From positions 130,027-194,026 of the forward strand of contig DGQM01000017.1 of NCBI GenBank assembly GCA_002389765.1: DNA of 64,000 nucleotides, given 5' to 3'. The stretch is from Bacteroidetes bacterium UBA4414 (GTDB lineage: Bacteria > Bacteroidota > Bacteroidia > Chitinophagales > Chitinophagaceae). The notes under the pieces were generated by a model. The model made no database searches and was not told where the DNA came from. It saw only the letters and a program-made list of their open reading frames with translations. The position numbers and the translations under genes were made by a program. Positions 44,249 to 53,337 of this stretch are shown piece by piece (positions within the stretch are counted from its first letter, which is position 1; each line of letters starts with the position of its first letter).

Positions 44249-45922
44249 ATGAAAAATAATAAGCAGAGCAGAATACTGTTGCACCTCAACATTATAGCTG
44301 TTCTCATTTCAATTACCTTCTTCTCGTATATCTACTACATAGTAGGCAAGGATGCGCATGCCATATACTTTGCGTTGGCGGCATTGGCATTTGGCTTTAA
44401 TATATACCTGATAAGCAGAAACAAGACCAAAGCAGTTGGCATACTGAGCATTATATACAGCGATATACTGGTGCTGATATTTGATGCAGGCTACAGAGAT
44501 AACCACAATAATGCGGTGGTGATGTATTTGCCCTTGCTGATGTTTAGCTATGTGGTTACCGAGTATAAAGACAAGGCACTCAGGGCGCTGGTAATTGGTG
44601 TTACACTGTTGTGTCTGGTGCTTGTGAATTTTACAACCCTTACCCCCCGATTGGGAATGGCCTATTACTCCAGCGAATCTGTCGTAATAGCCATGCGTGC
44701 TTTTCACCTGGTTGTTGCAATTATATGCAGCTTGTTATTGGTGCGCACAGTAGCGCGCAACAACTATAAGATGGAAGAAGCGCTTGCCGATGCGAAAGAA
44801 ACCGCCGAGCAATCGCTGAAGGAGAAGAACCGCTTTCTTTCCATCATGAGCCATGAGATACGCACACCTGCCAATGGTATACTGGGGATGACACACCTGC
44901 TGAAAGAAAAAGGCGTGCCTGATGCACTGAATCGTGATGTACAGATACTACACTATTCGGCACAACAACTGAAATCGCTGATAGATAATGTGCTGTATTA
45001 TAATGTGCTGGAAACAGGTAAGCTAGATGTGGAAGAACGCCCATTTGACATACGCAAACTATGCCACAACGCGGTAGATAGTTTTGTACTGGAAGCAGCG
45101 AAGAAAAATATAGAACTGCGTTTTGATTTTGACGACCGCATACCGCAGTTTGTATTGGGCGATTATGAAAAGCTGGTATTGGTGCTACACAACTTGCTGA
45201 GCAATGCCATCAAATTCACGAAAAAGGGAGAGGTGTTTTTGCTGGTGAAAATGAACCATGCAGATAATAAGAAGTGTTATGTCACATTTAAAGTAGCAGA
45301 TACGGGTATCGGTATTAGCCGGGAGCGTTTGCAGAATATCTTTGATGTGTTCAACCAACTGGATAGCAGCATAACCCGCAGCTACGATGGTATGGGGCTT
45401 GGGCTTGCCATATCTAAAAGATTACTGAAGCTGATGAAGACCACGCTGCATGTAGATAGCGAAGAGGGGGTAGGGGCAACTTTCTTTTTTGAAGTAGCAC
45501 TGGGACTTACTACAGAGATAAAAGATGCGGAGCAACGCTTTATAGAAACGCACGACCTGTCTGGTATAAAAGTGCTGCTGGTAGAGGATAATAAACTGAA
45601 TATACTTGTAGCCAAGAAGATATTGGATAATCTGAAGGCTGCAGTAGATGTGGCAAAGAACGGTGCAGAATCATTGGAGATGATGCGTAGTAAAAAGTAT
45701 GATATCGTACTGATGGACTTGCACATGCCGATAATGGATGGTTATCAGGCTACCATAAAGCTGCGCGAGTATGATAAGGTGACGCCTGTGATAGCCTTTA
45801 CGGCTGATGCCTATGATGAGGCGCGTACACGAGCCAAAGAAGTGGGTATGAATGATTTCATCACAAAGCCATTTGACCCCGAGCTATTGTATACAAAAAT
45901 AATAACCAACCTGACGCCATGA
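44249..45922 (+). CDS. Hybrid histidine kinase with C-terminal receiver domain
   Basis: 557 residues. About six membrane segments fill residues 8-170, with short loops, as in membrane-embedded sensors. The HisKA motif FLSIMSHEIRTPANGILGMTHLL has His202, and the HATPase_c domain has NLLSNAIKFTKKGEV, VADTGIGISRERL and GMGLGLAISKRLL. The C-terminal receiver domain (about 435-557) has VLLVEDNKLN, phospho-acceptor Asp490 (VLMDLHMPIMDGY) and FITKPFD. It lacks a separate output domain, so it must pass phosphate to another protein. Its promoter is well defined. Confidence 0.92.
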   Translation: MKNNKQSRILLHLNIIAVLISITFFSYIYYIVGKDAHAIYFALAALAFGFNIYLISRNKTKAVGILSIIYSDILVLIFDAGYRDNHNNAVVMYLPLLMFSYVVTEYKDKALRALVIGVTLLCLVLVNFTTLTPRLGMAYYSSESVVIAMRAFHLVVAIICSLLLVRTVARNNYKMEEALADAKETAEQSLKEKNRFLSIMSHEIRTPANGILGMTHLLKEKGVPDALNRDVQILHYSAQQLKSLIDNVLYYNVLETGKLDVEERPFDIRKLCHNAVDSFVLEAAKKNIELRFDFDDRIPQFVLGDYEKLVLVLHNLLSNAIKFTKKGEVFLLVKMNHADNKKCYVTFKVADTGIGISRERLQNIFDVFNQLDSSITRSYDGMGLGLAISKRLLKLMKTTLHVDSEEGVGATFFFEVALGLTTEIKDAEQRFIETHDLSGIKVLLVEDNKLNILVAKKILDNLKAAVDVAKNGAESLEMMRSKKYDIVLMDLHMPIMDGYQATIKLREYDKVTPVIAFTADAYDEARTRAKEVGMNDFITKPFDPELLYTKIITNLTP

Positions 45923-45947
45923 TTGCCGTACGGCGCCGGTTGGTTAT
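45902..45947 (+). terminator. Weak terminator of the hybrid kinase gene
   Basis: ATAACCAACC (45902-45911) and GGTTGGTTAT (45938-45947) are perfect complements; the hairpin includes the stop codon. No long T-run follows. Confidence 0.35.
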
Positions 45948-45973
45948 GGTCAATCACCCCAATTGACTGCTCT

Positions 45974-46630
45974 TTATTGTTTCCTTACTTTGCCCGAGCC
46001 TGATACATCGGTATTAACTATTGCAGGATTACCCCAATATTTTATCTCTCCCGAACCTGAAATTTTTGCTTCCAGTTTTTCCTGCACTGTTATTTCAATA
46101 TCTCCCGAACCTGAAATTTCTGCATATACATAACGGCCTGTTGTGTTGCGAGCATTGATGTTGCCCGAACCGTTGATGTCAAGCTCTACATTCTCTATAT
46201 AGTTGTTGTAGGTATAGATATTGCCCGAGCCATTTATTTCCATCCTCAGCCTGTCTGTCTTCAAACTATCTCTCAACGATATATTGCCCGAACCATTCAT
46301 TTCTATTTTAGAAATACCTGTAGTATAGATTGTTACTTTAATGTTGTTGTTGCGAACATTGTAATAGTTTCTTTCAAATTCAAGATTCAACGTGCTGCCC
46401 GATACCTTTGTTTTGTAAGAAGGTACCAGATTCTGATAACCACTTACTACTACTTTGTTTTCTTTTGATGGGATGATTTCTACATCTTCGCTACCATTCA
46501 GGCTGATGTTAGAGAAGCCTGATACACTGCGTGTTTCGCTCACTATAGAGCCTTCACCTTTCAAACGGTGCTTGCTGCACGATGTAAATGTTAAAACAGA
46601 TAATGCGGCAAATACAAATAAGTTTTTCAT
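45974..46630 (-). CDS. GIN-domain (DUF2807) lipoprotein
   Basis: 218 residues with lipobox TSC (Cys18). The mature protein is a right-handed beta-helix-like domain with regular GSGNI/GSGDI/GSGEI repeats (for example INGSGNIYTYNNYIENVELDINGSGNINARN). This is the putative auto-transporter adhesin head GIN domain common in Bacteroidota; its role is still uncertain. It lies 51 bases after the TonB receptor gene on the same strand and may be read through from it. Confidence 0.88.
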   Translation of the reverse strand: MKNLFVFAALSVLTFTSCSKHRLKGEGSIVSETRSVSGFSNISLNGSEDVEIIPSKENKVVVSGYQNLVPSYKTKVSGSTLNLEFERNYYNVRNNNIKVTIYTTGISKIEMNGSGNISLRDSLKTDRLRMEINGSGNIYTYNNYIENVELDINGSGNINARNTTGRYVYAEISGSGDIEITVQEKLEAKISGSGEIKYWGNPAIVNTDVSGSGKVRKQ

Positions 46631-46681
46631 GTCTTTCTGATTTTTAATTTTTCTGCGATTGCTTATGATTGATGTTTGTTA

Positions 46682-49087
46682 TTAATGAAATTCAATACGG
46701 TAGCTGAGGTTAGGGAAAAAGCCAAGTTGATTAACTGTCTTAACCGTAGCCGATTTGTAGTCGTAGTAAGAGAAGTAGAAGTTTTTGCGGTTGGTGATGT
46801 TCTGTACATCCAACTGTATAGTGTGCGTAGCACGTTTGTTGTTTACTTTATAATATATGCCACCATCTACACGGAAGTATGCCGGAACCTGTTTGGTGAA
46901 ATACTGATCTTGTATATATTTTTCTTTTCCCGTAGCCATTGACTGCGCCATATCAATAACCGACTCACGAGAACCGCCATTGGTCAGTACTTTACCATTC
47001 AATCCTATTACTTTTCTGCCACTATGATTCAACTTGAATTCTTTACCACCTACTATATTGAACGTATATCCTCTGTTAAAACGCGTATTGTATTCTTTAC
47101 CCCCATAAGTTGTGTAAGTACTTTTAAAAATTGATCCAGTAGCCAATACATAGAAGTTATTTGCAAACGGACGCTCAAGGCTGATGTCTACACCATAGTT
47201 CTTGCCTGTACCTTCGCTAACCAGTGGTTTTGTGTCCAGCAGCGAGTACACGTCCAGTGCATTGATGATAGAGAAGCCCGATGTGCTGTCTTTTTCTACA
47301 GGTATATTATACAGGTACTGATAATAGAGTTCTACTTTCAGTCTTGTTTTAAGCGGCAGCGATGTTTCGTAACCCAATACACCATGAAATGCGCGTTGCA
47401 GGTCGAGGTTTTTATTAGGGTGTGTAACCGATTGTCCGAGTGCTGCATTCTGGAAGAGATAGGTAGAAAGGTGTTCGGGCTTAGAATGCAGGCCTGCAGC
47501 CAGTGTTAGTTTGTTTTTATTTACTTGATAGGTAACAGATGCGCGCGGCTCAATGCTCGATTTGCCATTCAGTGCCAGATAAGAACCATGCACACCACCT
47601 ATTACACTCAGGCGTTGAGAAAGGCGTGTTTTCCATTGTATATATCCCTGATAAAACTGCGTGTTGCCATCGCCTTCCAGCATGTTTTTCCATCTGTTTT
47701 CAGGGATGTCAAAATAGCGCTGGTTCATGTTGTAAGACCAGTATTGACCTATTACGCCTACACGGAAAGTATTTTTTGCACTCAGTTTCTGATTGTACAT
47801 CACAGATGCGCGTAGTGCATTATTGGTCATGCTGCTTTTTTGTACCGCAACGGCTTCGTAACTATTGCCGGGGTTCAGTGTATCTGCATCATTGCCTGCT
47901 TTGTCTTGCGATGCTGCTATGATGGTTTTGATATAGCCATCTTTATTCAGGAAGTATTGATGAGATATGCCGCCTGTGTACATGTGATTCTTACTGTCGA
48001 ATTTTATATTCTGATGGTCTGTGTCCCACTTGCTGCTGTCTTTTTCAGGTGTGTTAGTTGCTACGTTGTAGCCGCCCAGTCCCCACAGGGTGAATGTGCC
48101 TGCTTTTTTTGTAGGTAGGTTCACTTTGAAAGAACCATCCTGATAGTTGGGAATAGTGCCGCCGAGGTCTAAGAATTTTTCAAGTAGTGCTAGGGTAGAG
48201 TAGCGGTAGTTGACAAGGTAAGATGCTTTGCTTTTTTTGCTGAACGGGCCTTCTGTTGCCAGCTCTACGCCAAGCGTACCTATAGATACGGTATGTTCTG
48301 CCCGTTGGTTGTTGCCGGTGCGCAGGTTCAGATCAAAAGCGCCTGATAATGCGTTACCGATTTCAGGCACAAATGCACCTGTGTAGAAATCAGAATTGCC
48401 CAGTGTGTTTGCATTCAGCATGCTGATAGCGCCACCGCTTGCACCTTGCGATGTAAAGTGGTTAGGGTTTGGAATCTCAATACCTTCCATACGCCACAAT
48501 ACACCTTTGGGAGAGTTGCCGCGTACTACAATGCTGTTATCCATATCGCCCGCATTGCTGACACCGGGAAAGTTTTGCACCATACGTGCAGGGTCTGCAA
48601 ACGCTGCAGCATAGCGGCGTGTTTCCTCTACAGAAAAGGCACGAGCACTAACGGCAGCAAATTCGTTCATGGGTTTGATGCGGTCTTTGCCCGCTGCTTT
48701 TACTACAACATCTTGCAGCTTTGTCAGCTTTTCGTTCATCGATATATTCAGCTCCAGTTGCTTGCCGCTGATTACGGGTGTTTCTGATATTGCATAGTCG
48801 TCAAAACCCACCAGTTTGAAAATAAACGTCTGACGTCCTACAGGTATATTGCTGAGTGTGAATGCGCCGTTTTCGTCTGTTATAGCATTGATATCTTTAT
48901 TTGATTGCAGTATTACGACTACACCTGCCAATGGTTGTTTTGATGCGCCATCTGTTACAATGCCGTGTACGCTTTGTGTGATGGTCTTGGTTTTTCCGTT
49001 TTCAGATACAGCATTCTGTGCATACGTTGCATTACCTGCAGCGATTGCCAGTCCTGATGCTAATATCCAATTCTTAAACTGTGACAT
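46682..49087 (-). CDS. TonB-dependent receptor controlled by the ECF-type promoter motif
   Basis: 801 residues: signal peptide (mature Gln), carboxypeptidase-regulatory-like domain (about 38-125, GIVTDGASKQPLAGVVVIL), plug (about 140-260, SIVVRGNSPKGVLWRMEGIEIPNPNHF) and a 22-strand-type barrel ending LSYRIEFH. There is no N-terminal STN signalling domain. Upstream at 49107-49138 stands the same bipartite motif found before the sigma factor gene and before the repeat protein gene, so it is probably part of that regulon. The ligand is unknown; no SusD partner. Confidence 0.9.
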   Translation of the reverse strand: MSQFKNWILASGLAIAAGNATYAQNAVSENGKTKTITQSVHGIVTDGASKQPLAGVVVILQSNKDINAITDENGAFTLSNIPVGRQTFIFKLVGFDDYAISETPVISGKQLELNISMNEKLTKLQDVVVKAAGKDRIKPMNEFAAVSARAFSVEETRRYAAAFADPARMVQNFPGVSNAGDMDNSIVVRGNSPKGVLWRMEGIEIPNPNHFTSQGASGGAISMLNANTLGNSDFYTGAFVPEIGNALSGAFDLNLRTGNNQRAEHTVSIGTLGVELATEGPFSKKSKASYLVNYRYSTLALLEKFLDLGGTIPNYQDGSFKVNLPTKKAGTFTLWGLGGYNVATNTPEKDSSKWDTDHQNIKFDSKNHMYTGGISHQYFLNKDGYIKTIIAASQDKAGNDADTLNPGNSYEAVAVQKSSMTNNALRASVMYNQKLSAKNTFRVGVIGQYWSYNMNQRYFDIPENRWKNMLEGDGNTQFYQGYIQWKTRLSQRLSVIGGVHGSYLALNGKSSIEPRASVTYQVNKNKLTLAAGLHSKPEHLSTYLFQNAALGQSVTHPNKNLDLQRAFHGVLGYETSLPLKTRLKVELYYQYLYNIPVEKDSTSGFSIINALDVYSLLDTKPLVSEGTGKNYGVDISLERPFANNFYVLATGSIFKSTYTTYGGKEYNTRFNRGYTFNIVGGKEFKLNHSGRKVIGLNGKVLTNGGSRESVIDMAQSMATGKEKYIQDQYFTKQVPAYFRVDGGIYYKVNNKRATHTIQLDVQNITNRKNFYFSYYDYKSATVKTVNQLGFFPNLSYRIEFH

Positions 49088-49106
49088 TTTTTCTTGTTGG
49101 TTTATC

Positions 49107-49138
49107 TAATGACAATGAGTGATTGTTTTACCCCTATG
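49107..49138 (-). promoter_or_regulatory. Shared ECF-type promoter motif, site 1 (TonB receptor)
   Basis: On the minus strand CATAGGGGTA, 13 bases, then TTGTCATTA, ending 20 bases before the ATG at 49087. Compare the sites at 50449-50480 and 53964-53995, which keep AGGGGTA, the exact 13-base spacer and TTGTCAT. Confidence 0.75.
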
Positions 49139-49307
49139 GGTAGATGCGTTTTTGTTTTCTTAAAGCTTTGTTAATGCGTTTATTGATAATGCGTTCAGCT
49201 GATTGCGGTGCAAAACAAATACAGACAAGTGTTTGCAGGAATACAGCATCGGCAGATGCAGCTTGCTTGTAGGTGAGTGGCTGTTGATTGTCGGAGAATA
49301 AGGTTAA

Positions 49308-50429
49308 TTACAAATGATAATGCAATCCACCTACGAAACCGAAGTATAAACCGTTGAAAGTACCCCAGTCATAATTGCTCCATACATAGTGCTTACTTAT
49401 TTCATCTCCGTTGCGGTCATCACCGTTTACGTGGTTCAGGCTCGGGCCTGCAAACACTTCCAGTTTTTTGCCAAAGCTTACAGCAGGCATTATACGGAAT
49501 GATGATTTCAGGTATATCTCGTTTGTAAAATCTGTGTAGCTGGTTGCACTGCCTTCCAGATTGATGCGGAACCCTTTTGCAATATTGATGTGTGCACCTA
49601 TGCCAACCTCGCCCGCATATAGTGGTATTTTAGAATAGTGGTGATAACCTGCGCCCACAACACCATACATCACCCTGCCACCACTGCGGAAAGTTGCCAT
49701 TGTTGTTGTGCCGTCATACACCGTTATGCCCAAAGATTTTTGTCCTTTCTTCAGGATGTTGATAGGTGCTATGGGATAATCGCAGCTATCGGCAATATTA
49801 ATAAAGCCTGCTACCTGCACACCACGTACTTCTTTTGCAATATTGATGAAGCCCGCTATCTGTGCATCTGCATCTTTTGCCTGGTTGATGAAACCACTCA
49901 TCTGCAAGCCGTCAACATTATTGGCACTGTTCATAAACCCTGCTACCTGCATACCACGAAAATCTTTCACTGCAAGGTTTATGAAACCCGCACCTTGTAT
50001 GCCTTCTGAGTATTCGAACACGATGTTGGCAAAGCCACCAAGCTGTGCTCCGTTTACACTGCCTGCAAGGTTCATAAAACCCGCTGCCTGCAAGCCGCGT
50101 GTATGGTGTCGAACTGTGTTCATAAAACCCGCAAGCTGCCCGCCGTTCATTTCATTGCGTACATGGTTAGAGAAGCCTGCCAGCATCACGCCATCAGCAT
50201 TGTGAAATACATAACTGCTAACGCCCGATGCACACAGTGAGGTTTCGTTGTACGATAAACCACCTATTGCATGTAATGAAAAACCATTGGTATATTCTTT
50301 CGCTGTAGTGCTGTTTGTGCTGAGCGGATATACTAAGCCTATGTGTGCCGCCGCAAATTTGCGAGGTTGTGCATTAATAGTTGATGATAAAAATAAAGCG
50401 GCTAATATCCCTGCTATTTTCGTTGTCAT
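49308..50429 (-). CDS. Exported repeat protein (LA_2272-like GxQxAGFxN repeats)
   Basis: 373 residues with a signal peptide (STINA, mature Gln). Residues about 75-215 hold nine copies of a 15-16-residue repeat, for example NGGQLAGFMNTVRHHT, NGAQLGGFANIVFEYS, EGIQGAGFINLAVKDF and RGVQVAGFINIA. The last 150 residues are alternating strands ending LYFGFVGGLHYHL, like a small outer-membrane barrel. The repeats recall the leptospiral LA_2272 surface repeat. It is a short paralogue of the next protein upstream (50487-52337), without the STN domain. It has its own copy of the shared promoter motif. Confidence 0.75.
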   Translation of the reverse strand: MTTKIAGILAALFLSSTINAQPRKFAAAHIGLVYPLSTNSTTAKEYTNGFSLHAIGGLSYNETSLCASGVSSYVFHNADGVMLAGFSNHVRNEMNGGQLAGFMNTVRHHTRGLQAAGFMNLAGSVNGAQLGGFANIVFEYSEGIQGAGFINLAVKDFRGMQVAGFMNSANNVDGLQMSGFINQAKDADAQIAGFINIAKEVRGVQVAGFINIADSCDYPIAPINILKKGQKSLGITVYDGTTTMATFRSGGRVMYGVVGAGYHHYSKIPLYAGEVGIGAHINIAKGFRINLEGSATSYTDFTNEIYLKSSFRIMPAVSFGKKLEVFAGPSLNHVNGDDRNGDEISKHYVWSNYDWGTFNGLYFGFVGGLHYHL

Positions 50430-50448
50430 ATTTGTTCCTTATTTGGTA

Positions 50449-50480
50449 GTATGACAACTACTATGATTCGTACCCCTATG
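50449..50480 (-). promoter_or_regulatory. Shared ECF-type promoter motif, site 2 (repeat protein)
   Basis: On the minus strand CATAGGGGTA, 13 bases, TTGTCATAC, 20 bases before the ATG at 50429. It lies in the short gap between the two repeat-protein genes, so the second gene can be read without the sigma operon. Confidence 0.75.
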
Positions 50481-50486
50481 CAGTAA

Positions 50487-52337
50487 TCAGAAAATATTTA
50501 CCCCAACACTCCATCCAACCCAACTGCTCCAGTCTTTGCTGTGTTGTGTGCCGCCAAAGCCAATGTTGGGAATATCCCTGCGATAGCCATTGGGTATATC
50601 TGTCTGGTCTTTGTAGCAATAGCTATATGATGGTGCTACGAATGCAGATAGGTATTTGTTGAATTTATAATTCAGCCCCAGATCGAAACGAAATATGCCG
50701 TTGGTGTAATCAAAATCGCCGAGGTACAGTTGGTTCACTGTTACTTCAGGATTGATGGAAAAACGCTTGCTGATGTTGAATTGCCTGCCTAAGCCATAGC
50801 CTGCTGTTATGGCCGTGCCACTACCTGCATTAATGCCAAATGACAGTATGGTGTACATATTGCGTGTACCCAGCTTGCCGGATACATGAATGTTCGTAAG
50901 CTCGTTAGACGATATAGTGAGTTTATGATAACCCTTTACTACAAAGTTGATAAAGCCAATGCTGACACCTGATGATGTGTCCGCTATATTGATTATGCCT
51001 ACCTGCACACCCTTTACATGCTTTGCATAGTTGAAGAACCCCGATACCTGTGTGCCTTCCATTTGTGTACGTGCTACGTTTACAAAACCCGCTATCTGTG
51101 TGCCGTCAAGTGTATCGTTGGCATAGTTGGCAGCGCCTGCTATTTGCACGCCTTCCGTGTTTTCCATGGCTACGTTTACAAAACCTGCTATCTGTGTTCC
51201 GTTTACAGTACTGTCTGCATAGTTAACTGCGCCGCTTATCTGCGCACCTTCTACACTGCCTTTGGCAAGGTTGGCAAAGCCACCAATCTGCACGCCCGTT
51301 ATATTGCCCCATACATGGTTGTATGCACCACCAATCTGTATGCCTGTAAGCTCTGCATTTACCAGATTGGCAAAGCCGGCAAACTGCCATCCTTCTGATG
51401 CGTGCATTACGTGGTTATAAAGCCCTGCAACCTGCAGGCCACTTACTTTGCCATCTGCCATGTTGAACACACCGCCTATTTGCGCGCCGCGAACATCTGT
51501 TTTGTTGATGTTGAAGACACCTGCCATTTCAAAACCATTTACACCACCAGTGTAGCCACCCAATAGATTGAAAGAAAACTTGTTGACAGACTGGCTGCTC
51601 ATGCTGCCGTGTGTGCTGAGGCCGGGGATGAGTGATGTCTGGTAGGGTTTGTTTGCAAAGAACTTGCCGAGGTTCATGCCCTGCATACGCTGTTTGGATG
51701 ATAGGAACATGCGGCTGAGCCAATTGCCCTCCACACCTGTTTTCTTGGTTACAACAAAAGTATCCAGCTCGAAGTTTTTGGGCTTGATGCCCACTTTTAC
51801 ATCTTGCTTGGCAGACGGAGAGACTACAATTGCGGTATCTGCATACCAGGATTTGCTTACGGATATAGTCGCTGTTTTGTTTCTGTCTCTTAGCCTTAGA
51901 CGGAAGTAGCCAAGCTCGTTGGTAAGTGTGCTTACAAATTGTGTTTTTTCGTACACACTGGCATAGGCAATGCCTTCGCCTGTCAGCTCATCCTTTACAT
52001 ATCCTGTGGCATACCAATACATAGCTGCTGATGGCTGTATAATGATATGCGTGTTCGTTTCAGTGTATTCAAAGTTTTTATCGAATAGCATACCCAATAT
52101 CTGCCTCACAGTTTTGTTGTTGGCAGATACAGTTACCAGACTATCGTCTTTGATGAGTTCGCTATTGTAAGAAAAATAAAACCCACCTTGTTTGCTGATG
52201 GTTTTCAGTACTTCGCCTACAGGTTTGTTTTTTGCGTTGATGCTTACCTGTTTATTCAAAAACTGTTGCGCCATTGAAAGCAATGGCGCTGTGATGAATA
52301 GTATAATGAGCGTGAGCTTGTATAATAAAGACTTCAT
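50487..52337 (-). CDS. STN / carboxypeptidase-regulatory-like / GxQxAGFxN-repeat outer-membrane protein
   Basis: 616 residues. Signal peptide (LLSMA, mature Gln); STN domain about 25-112 (VGEVLKTISKQGGFYFSYN, VRQILGMLFDKNFEYTE); carboxypeptidase-regulatory-like beta domain about 118-205 (YATGYVKDELTGEGIAYASV); about 13 repeats of 16 residues in roughly 255-475 (such as TGVQIGGFANLAKGSV, EGAQISGAVNYADSTV, NGTQIAGFVNVAMENT); then a strand-rich C-terminus ending GWSVGVNIF. STN domains usually belong to TonB transducers and signal to FecR; here it is joined to surface repeats instead. It starts 12 bases after the FecR gene, so the three signalling genes form an operon. Confidence 0.8.
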   Translation of the reverse strand: MKSLLYKLTLIILFITAPLLSMAQQFLNKQVSINAKNKPVGEVLKTISKQGGFYFSYNSELIKDDSLVTVSANNKTVRQILGMLFDKNFEYTETNTHIIIQPSAAMYWYATGYVKDELTGEGIAYASVYEKTQFVSTLTNELGYFRLRLRDRNKTATISVSKSWYADTAIVVSPSAKQDVKVGIKPKNFELDTFVVTKKTGVEGNWLSRMFLSSKQRMQGMNLGKFFANKPYQTSLIPGLSTHGSMSSQSVNKFSFNLLGGYTGGVNGFEMAGVFNINKTDVRGAQIGGVFNMADGKVSGLQVAGLYNHVMHASEGWQFAGFANLVNAELTGIQIGGAYNHVWGNITGVQIGGFANLAKGSVEGAQISGAVNYADSTVNGTQIAGFVNVAMENTEGVQIAGAANYANDTLDGTQIAGFVNVARTQMEGTQVSGFFNYAKHVKGVQVGIINIADTSSGVSIGFINFVVKGYHKLTISSNELTNIHVSGKLGTRNMYTILSFGINAGSGTAITAGYGLGRQFNISKRFSINPEVTVNQLYLGDFDYTNGIFRFDLGLNYKFNKYLSAFVAPSYSYCYKDQTDIPNGYRRDIPNIGFGGTQHSKDWSSWVGWSVGVNIF

Positions 52338-52349
52338 GCGGGGTGAATC

Positions 52350-53303
52350 TTATTTTAAAACTATCTGTCCGTCCGTTCTTTCTACACTTATGTTGAATGT
52401 ATTGGCAATTACGTCTATGATATTATCCAACGACTGATTGTGGAATGTGGTTGTCAGGCGCAGGTCGTTCAGCTTGTCGTTGGCAATCACAATGTTGGCG
52501 TCATACGCATCGTTGAGCACAGGCACCAAGCGGCTGAGTGGTGTATTGTTGCACACAAACTCTTTGGTGCGGTAGTACATGTGCAGTTCATCGTCCGATT
52601 GCTCTTTGATGGGTTGCTGCAGATTTTGCTTTACCGTTGCTTTTTCTTTCGGCTTCAGTATAACGCCCAGTTGTTTTTTGCTTACCTGTACTACGCCTGT
52701 TTCTACAATCACCTCTGTTTCTGCAGTGCTGCTCTTAACGTTGAAAGAAGTACCTACCACCTGCACATCGGCCTCATTGGCATGTATAATGAACGGCTTG
52801 CTTTTGTTGGGTGTTACGTTAAAGAATGCTTCGCCATCCAGTGTTACCTCGCGTGTATCACCGCTAAAGTTTTTTGGGTATTTGATAGAAGCATGTTTAT
52901 TCAGCGTTACAACAGTGCCATCGGGTAGTGTTTCAGATAGTACTGCGTTTTCAGATGCCAGTGTTATCATGCGTCCGCTGTACAGGTAATAGTAAGCAGT
53001 GTAGCTACCGCCCATCATCATAATGAGTGCCGCGGCTACGCGCATCCAGTTGGTGCGCCTGCCGAGTGGTATGGTTTTAGGTGTTGCAGGTTTTGCGGCT
53101 ACCCGCTGTTTGAAGCGTTCCCACGCGGCATTTTCATCTACCGTGCTTTTGGCTTCCAGCTTTTTGCTTTCCTGCCATATATAGTGCAGGTGTTGCAGGT
53201 GCTTGGCATTGGCGGCATCTGCTGCCTCCCATTGCTGCACTTGCTGCTGCTCTTCGGGCGTAGCCTCGCCGAGCAGGTATTTCACCAGCAGGTTATCGTT
53301 CAT
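52350..53303 (-). CDS. FecR-family anti-sigma factor
   Basis: 317 residues from the ATG at 53303; a TTG seven codons upstream is less likely. The cytoplasmic N-terminal part (1-about 85, MNDNLLVKYLLGEATPEEQQQVQQW) would bind the sigma factor. One membrane span follows (WMRVAAALIMMMGGSYTAYYY), then the periplasmic FecR domain (LSETLPDGTVVTLNKHASIKYPK, REVTLDGEAFFNVTPNKSKPFIIH, VVGTSFNVKSS) and the C-terminal FecR_C/STN-like region. It lies 34 bases after the sigma gene and 12 before the STN-repeat gene, so it is likely the link between surface protein and sigma factor. Confidence 0.92.
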   Translation of the reverse strand: MNDNLLVKYLLGEATPEEQQQVQQWEAADAANAKHLQHLHYIWQESKKLEAKSTVDENAAWERFKQRVAAKPATPKTIPLGRRTNWMRVAAALIMMMGGSYTAYYYLYSGRMITLASENAVLSETLPDGTVVTLNKHASIKYPKNFSGDTREVTLDGEAFFNVTPNKSKPFIIHANEADVQVVGTSFNVKSSTAETEVIVETGVVQVSKKQLGVILKPKEKATVKQNLQQPIKEQSDDELHMYYRTKEFVCNNTPLSRLVPVLNDAYDANIVIANDKLNDLRLTTTFHNQSLDNIIDVIANTFNISVERTDGQIVLK

Positions 53304-53337
53304 ATGGCTGTTGTTCGTGTTCAATGTTTTGTTGTCG

